Below are positions 14,611-21,840 of a DNA stretch of 33,900 nucleotides, piece after piece. Position 1 is the stretch's first letter. Every line of letters begins with the position of its first letter. The stretch is from CAZMVU01 sp964569295 (lineage in GTDB: Bacteria > Hydrogenedentota > Hydrogenedentia > Hydrogenedentales > JAGMZX01): assembly GCA_964569295.1 (NCBI GenBank), contig CAZMVU010000027.1:1-33900 (forward strand). Reading direction: 5' to 3'. The notes below the pieces were generated by a model. That model saw only the letters and a program-made list of their open reading frames with translations. It was not told the DNA's origin and did no database searches. A program made the position numbers and the translations under genes.

Positions 14611-16074
14611 ATGTCGACGCACTGTGATCGCCGCACCTTTCTGAAATCCACCGCCGCACTGACTATGCTTGCGGCCCTGGCGCGAAGCCCGCAGGGGCGC
14701 GCAGCCGCCGCCAACCTCACGCCCATGCCGCGCGCCAAGCAGCCGGGGCTCGTGCGCGGAGCGTTCTTCTACCCATCGCAGGAGGTGGTGGTTGCCGGTG
14801 AGTGCGAGGACGGCTGGAGCAAGCACGGCTGGTCTACCTGGCCCGGCAACCAGTTCGAGCCCGAGCAGCAGCAGGCGAAATTCATGGAGAAGCTGGGTGA
14901 GATGACCGAGGGGCTCGATGTCGACCTGCGCATGGACGATGCGGCCATCTACACCGACGCCGGTATCGAGGCGTTTATCGCGGACATCCGGCAGACGAAG
15001 CCCGAGGCGCTCCTGCTCATCAACTTCTGGAACAGCTTCAGTCAGAAGATATACCCGATTCTCGACGCCTACGACGGCCCGATCATTGTTTATCACCCGG
15101 TCGGCGCGAACCATCAGCTCCCGCCCGAGCGCTTCCGCACCGAGCCGCGCATGCAGTACATTCACGCCATCGAACACTGGGACGCCCTCGAGCGCGGCCT
15201 GCGCGCCGTACACGCCAAGAACCGCATGCGCCAGAGCAGGCTGTTGCGCGTGTCCGGCAAGCTCGAACAGGAGGCGGATGACCACGAGGGGTTCTTCGAC
15301 ATGCCCATCCACGGGGTGCCGGCGGGCCACTTCAACGACCTCTTTGACGCCATCGAAATCACCCCGGAAATGCGCGAACTTGCGGAGACCGTGCGCAAGC
15401 AGGCGACGTCGGTGACCGATCTCGCGGACAACGCCTTCCTCGATGCCGTGCGCGCCCATGCCGCTGTGCTCGAACTCATGGCCCGACACGACGCCGACGC
15501 GATTACCATCGAGTGTCTGTTCCTGAAGCACCGCAAGCCGTGCCTGAGCTTCGCCATCAACAACGGCGCACTCGTGCCCTGTGGTTGCGAGAATGACCTC
15601 AACGCCTCGCTCACGCTCATGCTTGGCGCGAACCTCTTCAGCCGGGGCGGGTTCCAGCACAACCCCGAGTTCGACACCGAGGAGAACCACTACTTCGGTT
15701 CGCACTGCACCTGCCTCACGAAGCTGCACGGCCCCGACGGCGACGACGCACCCTACGCATTGCGCCCCTTCTTCCACCAGTTGCCGAAGACCCTCGCCCT
15801 CGATGTCATCTGGCCCCCGGGCGAGCGGGTAACCCTGTGCAAGTACAACAGCAATGAGAAGCGGCTGGATGCCTGGGCCGGCGAACTCATTTCCTCGCCG
15901 AGCTGTCCGCCCACCGGCGGGTGCGCCTCGCGTGTGCTCGTGAAGATGGACGGCGTGGACGACATTTGCAGCATCTACCCTGGTCCGCACCCCGTTATCT
16001 ACTGCGGCGACTTCGCCCGGCAGATGAAGACCTTCGCCGAGTTGTACGAGTTGGACCTGCGCACGAATGCGTAG
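14611..16074 (+). CDS. Tat-exported L-fucose/arabinose isomerase-fold protein
   Basis: 487 residues from ATG 14611 (GGAGG with 10-base spacing; ATG 14602 is too close to it). The N-terminus has a twin-arginine signal, C-D-R-R-T-F-L-K followed by a hydrophobic stretch ending near residue 30. The mature chain follows the FucI/AraA fold: a Rossmann-like half (EALLLINFWNS, PIIVYHPVGAN), then GC-E327-NDLNASLTLMLG, which closely resembles the E. coli FucI segment carrying metal ligand Glu337, then D355 in P-E-F-D and H460 in G-P-H-P. All three metal ligands thus seem kept. The C-terminal domain has TGGCASRVLVKMDGVDD and YCGDFARQMKTFAELY. Sugar isomerases are normally cytosolic, so export is odd; the protein may act on or bind free sugar outside the cytoplasm. 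Partner of the divergent GH29 gene. Substrate unknown. Confidence 0.8.
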   Translation: MSTHCDRRTFLKSTAALTMLAALARSPQGRAAAANLTPMPRAKQPGLVRGAFFYPSQEVVVAGECEDGWSKHGWSTWPGNQFEPEQQQAKFMEKLGEMTEGLDVDLRMDDAAIYTDAGIEAFIADIRQTKPEALLLINFWNSFSQKIYPILDAYDGPIIVYHPVGANHQLPPERFRTEPRMQYIHAIEHWDALERGLRAVHAKNRMRQSRLLRVSGKLEQEADDHEGFFDMPIHGVPAGHFNDLFDAIEITPEMRELAETVRKQATSVTDLADNAFLDAVRAHAAVLELMARHDADAITIECLFLKHRKPCLSFAINNGALVPCGCENDLNASLTLMLGANLFSRGGFQHNPEFDTEENHYFGSHCTCLTKLHGPDGDDAPYALRPFFHQLPKTLALDVIWPPGERVTLCKYNSNEKRLDAWAGELISSPSCPPTGGCASRVLVKMDGVDDICSIYPGPHPVIYCGDFARQMKTFAELYELDLRTNA

Positions 16075-16292
16075 CCTTCGGGGCAGGCGTATGTTCCCCC
16101 GGCTGCCGTCTGCGTCCCTTGACTTTTATGCGCAACCCATGCGCTTTTGCGCGCGTGACATCATGTCGCTAACTTGTTGCGCCCGAATGGATTGCGCATT
16201 TTTGCTCGCCTCAGTTGTACGACTCAAACCTGAAGAAGATCCCAACTTTTTTGGGCAGGTGCCAAGTGAACGGCGGCCCATTTGTCTGTGCG

Positions 16293-17480
16293 TTATTCGT
16301 TGCGCACCCAGGCTTCATTGAAGCGGGCGTGCTTGATGCTCGAGCCGGTGACCCCGGTTTCCTTGTAGGTGTAGGTGACGTGGATAGCGCCGTCGCTTGC
16401 TTGGATGGCGCACGGATAGCCGGCTGAGCCGCCATTGGGAGCGAAGTCTTCGAGGGTCCGGTTGATGGGCCAGGTAGCGCCTTCGTCGTCTGAGAGATAG
16501 GCGGACAACCGGTGGCGGCCACTGTGCGTGTCGTTGCACACGAGCACCCAGGCACCGCTTTCGAGTGCGAGCGCGGCAACGCTCGACCCGGGATTGGGGA
16601 TATCGAGCCAGCCGTAGTCATCCCACGAGACGCCGTTGTCCGTGGAAACGGCGGTTCGCACCTGTTTCGGGATGCCGTTGTCGCGCATATAGCATACGAT
16701 GGCGCCGTCCTTGCGCTGGACGAAGCTGGGCTGGATGTTGCCGAGGTGTTTCACTTGGGGGTCGAGAACCGGGTAACTGTAGGACCAGGTCTGTCCGGCA
16801 TCGTCGGTGTAAGCGGCCAGGCTGCAATTGAATACGTCTGAGTATAGGCCGAGGAGTATACGCCCGTTCTGGGTAACGATAGGGGGAATGCGCGTCATCC
16901 AGCCCAACCTGCGAGACAATTTGTCGTGTGTGGCGTGCTCGAGATCCGCTATCCGTTCGCGCAGGTTATCGACGGTATCGAGCAGGGGGGCGAACTGTGC
17001 TTTCGCCTTGGCGATCATTTCGGCGAATTGGACTTCGAGGCCGCGTGGCCGTGGGTGAATGACGTCTTGCCAGTCCCACTGCGGCGGGCCGGCGGCTTCG
17101 TAGTTCGTGGCGGTGCGGTACTTGAGCAGAGCGCCGCCCCATTGGTTGTTCTGAATGGCGACCCAGAAAAGCCACAGCTTCTGATTCGGGTCGATAAACA
17201 GCACGGGGTTGCAGTCGGGGAGATTCTGGGTGTCCGCCATGACGAACGTGTTGGACCATGTATCGCTGTCTGCTTCTTTGCGTGCGCCTTGAAGGAGTAC
17301 GTCATCAGCGGTGCGTTCCCCGGTTCCATGAAACCAGACGGTGACAAGGTCGCCTCCGGGTGTTTCGACGATGCTCGAGCCGTGGTTGTGCAGCGGATCG
17401 AAGGGAAAGATGAGTTCCGCTGTGTATTCTGGCGCGGACAGGACAGTGCTCAGGGCAAGCAGAAGGGTTGCAGGCGTCAT
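16293..17480 (-). CDS. Secreted sialidase/BNR-repeat family protein
   Basis: 395 residues. The start at 17480 forms ATGA with the stop of the upstream gene, has AAGGA 10 bases upstream, and gives a short signal peptide (MTPATLLLALSTVLSAP). Three Asp boxes mark a beta-propeller of the sialidase superfamily: T225-D-D-A-G-Q-T-W232, S279-T-D-N-G-V-S-W286 and S330-D-D-E-G-A-T-W337. The usual N-terminal Arg-Ile-Pro is replaced by a segment with HNHGSSIVETPGGDLVTVWFHG, as in the broader BNR_2 family, so true sialic acid hydrolysis is not assured. A highly charged helical insert (about residues 147-190) interrupts the propeller. Coupling with the arylsulfotransferase-like gene points to shared extracellular function. 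Confidence 0.85.
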   Translation of the reverse strand: MTPATLLLALSTVLSAPEYTAELIFPFDPLHNHGSSIVETPGGDLVTVWFHGTGERTADDVLLQGARKEADSDTWSNTFVMADTQNLPDCNPVLFIDPNQKLWLFWVAIQNNQWGGALLKYRTATNYEAAGPPQWDWQDVIHPRPRGLEVQFAEMIAKAKAQFAPLLDTVDNLRERIADLEHATHDKLSRRLGWMTRIPPIVTQNGRILLGLYSDVFNCSLAAYTDDAGQTWSYSYPVLDPQVKHLGNIQPSFVQRKDGAIVCYMRDNGIPKQVRTAVSTDNGVSWDDYGWLDIPNPGSSVAALALESGAWVLVCNDTHSGRHRLSAYLSDDEGATWPINRTLEDFAPNGGSAGYPCAIQASDGAIHVTYTYKETGVTGSSIKHARFNEAWVRNE

Positions 17481-18919
17481 GGGGCGGGGGTCCTTGTCTT
17501 CTGTTTCGAGGTTGAATCTTCCGCTTCGTCTTGGGGGAAGTTCGGGAGCCAATCGCCGGTGAAATAGTCCGGCTGGATGCGTTCGAGATCGAACAATGTG
17601 GCCACGAGTTCGTTGTTGTCACCGGCACGGTGCGGACTGCGGTACTCCCACACAATGTGTTTATCCCGGGTCACCTCGAAGGCGCGGCCGTTGTCGGACT
17701 CGACGATGAGCGTATTGCCGTTGGGCAGGCGATGGGCCGCCCCGCACGAATGCGTGTAAAACGGCCTTGTAGTGCTGCCCTGGTAGGTCCATACAGGTTC
17801 CCACGTGGCCGGGTCGAGCTCGACGACCCGCGAGTGGGGGCGTGCACCGCGGTTGTCAAAGAGCAGCAAGTTGCCATTGTCGAGAATATGCGGGTCATGC
17901 TGCCGGCGAAAATCGCCTTGGTGCACCCAATGCGTCGTTTTCTGGTCGATGTCGATCACGGCGATGACATCGAGCACGAGCAACGATGTGAGGATACGGC
18001 CTTTCTGGAATGCCGGGGCTGTCCCGGCGATGCGTCCGTCGAGCAGCTTGAGTGTGTTCGTGTGGAAGATATCGCCGCGGCGCTTAGGGCGGTTGGTGAC
18101 GAGCTCCTTGTACGGCGAATTCTCGAGACACTCGAGGATGGATACGCGCCGCTTTTCCTGGCCATCGGGCCCGATTACGGATACAAAGTCCTCAAGGATC
18201 GGCTTCGTCTGGTGCAAGCGCGGGATCATGCGAGCGGCGCGGGAAAGGGTGTACACATCGCCGTTGGGCATGATGTCGGCTTCGTGGTGGGCCAGCATGG
18301 GGTTGGCCCAGATCACGTTCGAGTCCTTGTCGAGCTTGATGATCCCCGCGCCGCCGAAGACGGCGATGAGGTCGCCATTCGGGAGCACTTTGGCGCGGCG
18401 GAAACTCTTGCTCCCGGGTTGCTTCATGCGCTTGTGGCGATCCGGCCAGATGTCGGCAAAGGCTTGTTCCCAGCGGTACACGACGTTGCCGTCCATGTCC
18501 ATGAGTATCGCCACGGGGCCATGGCCAGAGGTATAGAGGTTGAGGCCGGGCTGGGCCTTTTCCGCCTCGTAAACGGTTATGCCGGTTGCATCGGGTGCGG
18601 GCTGGGTGCCGGGTAGATAGCCGATGGCTTCGAGTTGCTCGACGCGAGCGTCCTGCATCTCCGTACCGGCTGACGGCGTGGGCTGGGGACGGGCTTTGCG
18701 CCAACGGCCGATGAGATTTTCATCCGGCGCCGTTGTGCCGGTCGAGGGCGCCGCCTGTGGCGCGCCGCCGCCCGCTTTGGCTTCCCCCTCTTCCTCGCCG
18801 CCGCCGGCTGCGGTGCCAGACATGGCCAGCAGTATTACCAGTACGCCTGTGCGCAGTGCCCAACGAAGGGCAGCGGCACAGTACACACGGGGGGGGAGGG
18901 ATGGAGCGAAGGCAGACAT
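17477..18919 (-). CDS. Arylsulfotransferase (ASST)-like beta-propeller protein
   Basis: 480 residues from ATG 18919, which has GGGAG seven bases upstream. An N-terminal hydrophobic segment (about 14-38) acts as signal or anchor, followed by a Gly/Glu-rich linker. From about residue 105 the chain matches arylsulfotransferase-like propellers: GPVAILMDMDGNVVYRW, VLPNGDLIAVFGGAGIIKLDKDSNVIW, AHHEADIMPNGDVYTL, HTNTLKLLDG, QHDPHILDNGNLLLFDNRG, SRVVELDPATWEPVWTYQG and a final HRLPNGNTLIVESDNGRAFEV. Known ASSTs move sulfate between phenols through a His, but many family members are uncharacterised and may only be structural. Its stop overlaps the sialidase-like start (ATGA). Confidence 0.85.
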   Translation of the reverse strand: MSAFAPSLPPRVYCAAALRWALRTGVLVILLAMSGTAAGGGEEEGEAKAGGGAPQAAPSTGTTAPDENLIGRWRKARPQPTPSAGTEMQDARVEQLEAIGYLPGTQPAPDATGITVYEAEKAQPGLNLYTSGHGPVAILMDMDGNVVYRWEQAFADIWPDRHKRMKQPGSKSFRRAKVLPNGDLIAVFGGAGIIKLDKDSNVIWANPMLAHHEADIMPNGDVYTLSRAARMIPRLHQTKPILEDFVSVIGPDGQEKRRVSILECLENSPYKELVTNRPKRRGDIFHTNTLKLLDGRIAGTAPAFQKGRILTSLLVLDVIAVIDIDQKTTHWVHQGDFRRQHDPHILDNGNLLLFDNRGARPHSRVVELDPATWEPVWTYQGSTTRPFYTHSCGAAHRLPNGNTLIVESDNGRAFEVTRDKHIVWEYRSPHRAGDNNELVATLFDLERIQPDYFTGDWLPNFPQDEAEDSTSKQKTRTPAP

Positions 18920-18968
18920 AGGGCGTCTCCCGAATGTTTCGTCTGTGTTCACGCGCAACGGTGCACCT

Positions 18969-18997
18969 ATTCTAGCGGGCGTGTCCATGACGGTCAA
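18969..18997 (-). promoter_or_regulatory. Sigma70-type promoter for the ASST-like/sialidase-like pair
   Basis: On the minus strand TTGACC (18997-18992), 17-bp spacer, TAGAAT (18974-18969), about 50 bp upstream of the ATG at 18919. Confidence 0.75.
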
Positions 18998-19103
18998 TGG
19001 CAGGAGCGACCGAAAAGTGCGGTTGGGCGGGGACAGGCAGCGAGAGCGCGCAGTATACTGCCATGCTATTGGTGTGTCTTGTGTGGAAGCGGGGAGCGTT
19101 GAT

Positions 19104-19143
19104 AAAAAACGGGCCACGCGCGGTGGTAAGCCGGCGTGGCCCG
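19104..19143 (-). terminator. Intrinsic terminator of the coiled-coil protein gene
   Basis: A perfect 10-bp stem, CGGGCCACGC (19110-19119) with GCGTGGCCCG (19134-19143), has a 14-base loop. On the minus strand it is followed by TTTTTT (19109-19104). It lies 19 bp beyond the stop codon at 19162 and separates that gene from the ASST-like operon. Confidence 0.9.
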
Positions 19144-19161
19144 CAGGACTTGCTGGGGGGG

Positions 19162-21000
19162 TTAGAGGGCGTCGAAATTGCGCTGCAGGGCCGTGCGATC
19201 ATCCATGGCCAACTGCTTTTCTGCCAGCACGGCTATCTTCTCTTCATAGTTATCGGCACGACTTGCGACTACCTCATCCTCAATTTGCCTTTTCACCGTG
19301 TTTGGCAGGTCTTCCTGGTAGCCCCATTGCGGTGTTTCGGCATCGCCCACGTTTGTGTACATACCGATGTTTTTGCCGTCGAGCGTGCGGTAGTACACGG
19401 CCCAATTGCCCTTCATCAGGCACTCGGCCCATTTGGCATGTTTGGCACCGAAGCGGTCGGACACGATAAGGCGTGCGAAGAAGTATTCCTGGTCCGTAGA
19501 GCGCTCAATCTCCTGGGTGAACAGGTCGGTATATTGTTGTTGCAACTCAGGGGTGATGTAGTTGGCCTGTTCAATTTTTTCGCGCAGGCGGTCCACTGAG
19601 GTGAGGCGCTCCTGCATGTCGTATTTTGGCGGGGTGAGCGGGCAACTCTCGCGGACCTGCACGAACAGGCGATCCACTGCGAAGGAGAGCGTGTTCTTCG
19701 TGGCGATGCGGCGCGTATCGGCTTCTTCCAAGCCTCCCACGAGTTCGTTGAGGCGCTCCACTTCCCGGGCGAGACCCCGTTGTTGCGCACTGACGATGGC
19801 CGTTTCGCTGCGGAGATCCTCGTAGTCCTCGCGCACCTGAAGGTATTCCGCGTTGAGGTCGGACAAATCGTCCTCGACCTGGCGAAGGTCGGTTTGCTTG
19901 GCGTTCAATTCGCTGGTGACTTCTTCAAGTTCCGTGCGCGCATCGACGATCTCGTTCTGCAACTCTTTCAGCGCTTCCGGCGAAAGGTCTACCTGGTCTT
20001 CGGTAAGCTTGATGTTGCTGAGCTCACGTACGCGGCCTTCGAGCTGGCGTATTTCACTGTTTTGCTGCTGAACCTGGGCCTCGAGCTGATTCGCCTCTTG
20101 CTCGTAGGGATTCTCGGGCAGGATGGTCCCCACGACGGGCAGGCTCGGGAAAATATAGGGCCCGGCGAGAATGCCGATGATGGCAAACACGATAGCGCCG
20201 ATGACGAAGGCGCCAATCAGGGCGCCACGTCCGCCGCCCGGCGGCTCCTGCGGCACGGATGGTGGGCCTGCGGCTGCGCCTTCGCCCATGAGATTGGTGT
20301 CAGGCGAGAAATCTGGCGGGGGGGTGCCGCCGAAGTCGCCCCCACCGAAGTCGCCACCGCCGCCACCGAAGTCAGCGCCACCGCCGAAGTCAGCGCCACC
20401 GCCGCCCCCACCACCGAAGGCATCGGCATCGAATCCGCCGCCGCCCTGTTGAGGCGCAGCCCCGGTGCCGAACATCGGGGTTTCCATGGCCTGGGTGGGG
20501 GCCGGTGTGTCGACGCCCGTGTCGAAGTCACCGCCACCTTCCGCGCCGCCAAAGGCGCTGTCGAACATGGGGGTATCTTCCTGTTCGGGGCCAGGGCCGA
20601 TCTCCGGCGTTTCGGGTGAGAAGTCGCTGTCTGCGGCGAGATCCTGAAAACCGCCGCCCTCGCCTCGGCCGCCGGAAGAAGGCGCCTCAGCCGCGGTGTC
20701 GAATTCGCTTTGCTGCGGCTTTACGGGGGGTTCACCGCCACCGATGGGTTTGGGGGTTTCCAGATCGCTCACCGGAGGCAGTCCGCCTTCCGATGCCTGG
20801 TCCTGGTCGTCCGCTTCGTCGTCGAAGTTGCTCAATGGCGGCAAGCCGCTGTCCGACCCGATCCCGCTGGAGGAATCGAAGTCACTGAGCGGAGGCAGGT
20901 TGCCCAGCCCGGAGTCCTCACTGGCGGCCTGTTCTTCCTGGGCTCCCTCTTCTTCTTCGGGAGCACCTTCGCCGTTCTGATTTTTGTGTTCATCGGCCAT
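19162..21000 (-). CDS. Membrane-anchored coiled-coil protein with repeated short motifs
   Basis: 612 residues from ATG 21000, chosen because GGAGG (21009-21013) lies 8 bases upstream. I do not recognise the family. Layout: residues 1-255 are acidic, Gly/Pro-rich and probably disordered, with three copies of a LPPLS-type motif (34-42, 52-60, 73-81), two TPMF motifs and a run of D-F-G-G-G repeats (about 195-230). A single transmembrane helix follows at about 259-283 (ALIGAFVIGAIVFAIIGILAG). Residues about 296-430 form a long coiled coil rich in Gln, Glu and Leu (QQQNSEIRQLEGRVREL, then further heptads). The last ~180 residues look globular, with YWT-like features absent but RTLDGKNIGMYTNVGDAETPQWGYQEDLP. 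It has its own strong promoter and terminator, so it is probably a well-expressed single gene. A scaffold or envelope-associated role is only a guess. Confidence 0.88.
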   Translation of the reverse strand: MADEHKNQNGEGAPEEEEGAQEEQAASEDSGLGNLPPLSDFDSSSGIGSDSGLPPLSNFDDEADDQDQASEGGLPPVSDLETPKPIGGGEPPVKPQQSEFDTAAEAPSSGGRGEGGGFQDLAADSDFSPETPEIGPGPEQEDTPMFDSAFGGAEGGGDFDTGVDTPAPTQAMETPMFGTGAAPQQGGGGFDADAFGGGGGGGADFGGGADFGGGGGDFGGGDFGGTPPPDFSPDTNLMGEGAAAGPPSVPQEPPGGGRGALIGAFVIGAIVFAIIGILAGPYIFPSLPVVGTILPENPYEQEANQLEAQVQQQNSEIRQLEGRVRELSNIKLTEDQVDLSPEALKELQNEIVDARTELEEVTSELNAKQTDLRQVEDDLSDLNAEYLQVREDYEDLRSETAIVSAQQRGLAREVERLNELVGGLEEADTRRIATKNTLSFAVDRLFVQVRESCPLTPPKYDMQERLTSVDRLREKIEQANYITPELQQQYTDLFTQEIERSTDQEYFFARLIVSDRFGAKHAKWAECLMKGNWAVYYRTLDGKNIGMYTNVGDAETPQWGYQEDLPNTVKRQIEDEVVASRADNYEEKIAVLAEKQLAMDDRTALQRNFDAL

Positions 21001-21071
21001 GAAACCCACCTCCGTGATGGTTTCCGGATGTTATGTCTACGCGCAGACGGCACCCGCCGTCGGCAGCACCT

Positions 21072-21100
21072 ACTATAGCATGGGGTCGGTATGGTGTCAA
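21072..21100 (-). promoter_or_regulatory. Strong sigma70-type promoter of the coiled-coil gene
   Basis: On the minus strand TTGACA (21100-21095), 17-bp spacer, TATAGT (21077-21072), a near-perfect consensus, 71 bp upstream of ATG 21000. Confidence 0.85.
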
Positions 21101-21263
21101 CAAATCACCACGGCGCCTTTTCAAGCGGACTGCGGTATACGAGGCGCGCGAAGATAAGCGCATGCAAGCACCTAGTGCCCGCTGGCTTCGGCGTGCATCG
21201 CGGCGCTTTTCCTGAGAGCGGCTTCTAATACTGCGATTAGAGACAAGGGCGCCGGTTTATACC

Positions 21264-21680
21264 TCATGGCATGACGACGCCAAGGGTAAGCAGCAGGTTG
21301 GCATAGATACGACGTTCGCCGGTGACCACTTGCAGGCATGTATCCGGCCCGCTGGCTTCTTCATAGAACTCGTAGCGCCCGAGTTGGCCAAGGGGGATGT
21401 CTGGCATGAGGCTGCGAAACTCCTGGAAAATCGGGGGCTGCGAGTCGTTGTCGGGCGTCATGACAGCGGCATCCTCGACGGGAACGGCGGTCAAGAGAAT
21501 ATCCAGCACCTCGGTGACGGTGGGTTTGCCGGGAGCGAGGTTGAGGTATACCAGCGCGGCGTTCTCACCAATGCATGTGCTGGCGGGGTAGTTGCCGTCA
21601 GTAAGCAGCACCTTTGAGCCATGGCCGGCGGAGGCAAGGGCTTCGAGGATGTGCGGGTGGATGAGGCGGTGTTTGAGCAC
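21264..21680 (-). CDS. RbsD/FucU-family sugar mutarotase
   Basis: 138 residues, the usual length of the D-ribose pyranase / L-fucose mutarotase family, which interconverts sugar anomers or ring forms for downstream kinases and isomerases. The start is a GTG at 21680 with GGGGAG 8 bases upstream; the frame continues upstream but without similarity. Family marks are L-I-H-P-H-I-L-E-A-L-A-S-A-G-H20-G (catalytic His20), L-L-T-D28-G-N-Y-P, a middle TPDNDSQPPIFQEFR, and a C-terminal RRIYANLLLTLGV with the conserved Tyr and Asn. The D-G-N-Y-P segment and FucU-like length do not settle ribose against fucose; the two fucose-isomerase-like genes and GH29 in this window favour fucose. Own promoter at 21798-21826. 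Confidence 0.9.
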   Translation of the reverse strand: MLKHRLIHPHILEALASAGHGSKVLLTDGNYPASTCIGENAALVYLNLAPGKPTVTEVLDILLTAVPVEDAAVMTPDNDSQPPIFQEFRSLMPDIPLGQLGRYEFYEEASGPDTCLQVVTGERRIYANLLLTLGVVMP

Positions 21681-21797
21681 GATGTTGTCTCCCCTCTCAC
21701 GCTGGTGTGCAGTCCGGGCTTCAGTCCGTGTGGTCTTGGCCGTATCGGCCCCCTCTTTCGGTAGCGGCGGATTCGGCGCGAATAGAGCGCATTGGCG

Positions 21798-21826
21798 ATT
21801 GTAGTGCGGTGTGGGCGGGGTTGCAA
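21798..21826 (-). promoter_or_regulatory. Sigma70-type promoter of the mutarotase gene
   Basis: On the minus strand TTGCAA (21826-21821), 17-bp spacer, TACAAT (21803-21798), 118 bp upstream of the GTG start and just past the stop of the preceding membrane-protein gene. Confidence 0.7.
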
Positions 21827-21840
21827 GCCCGTAGAAGGCT

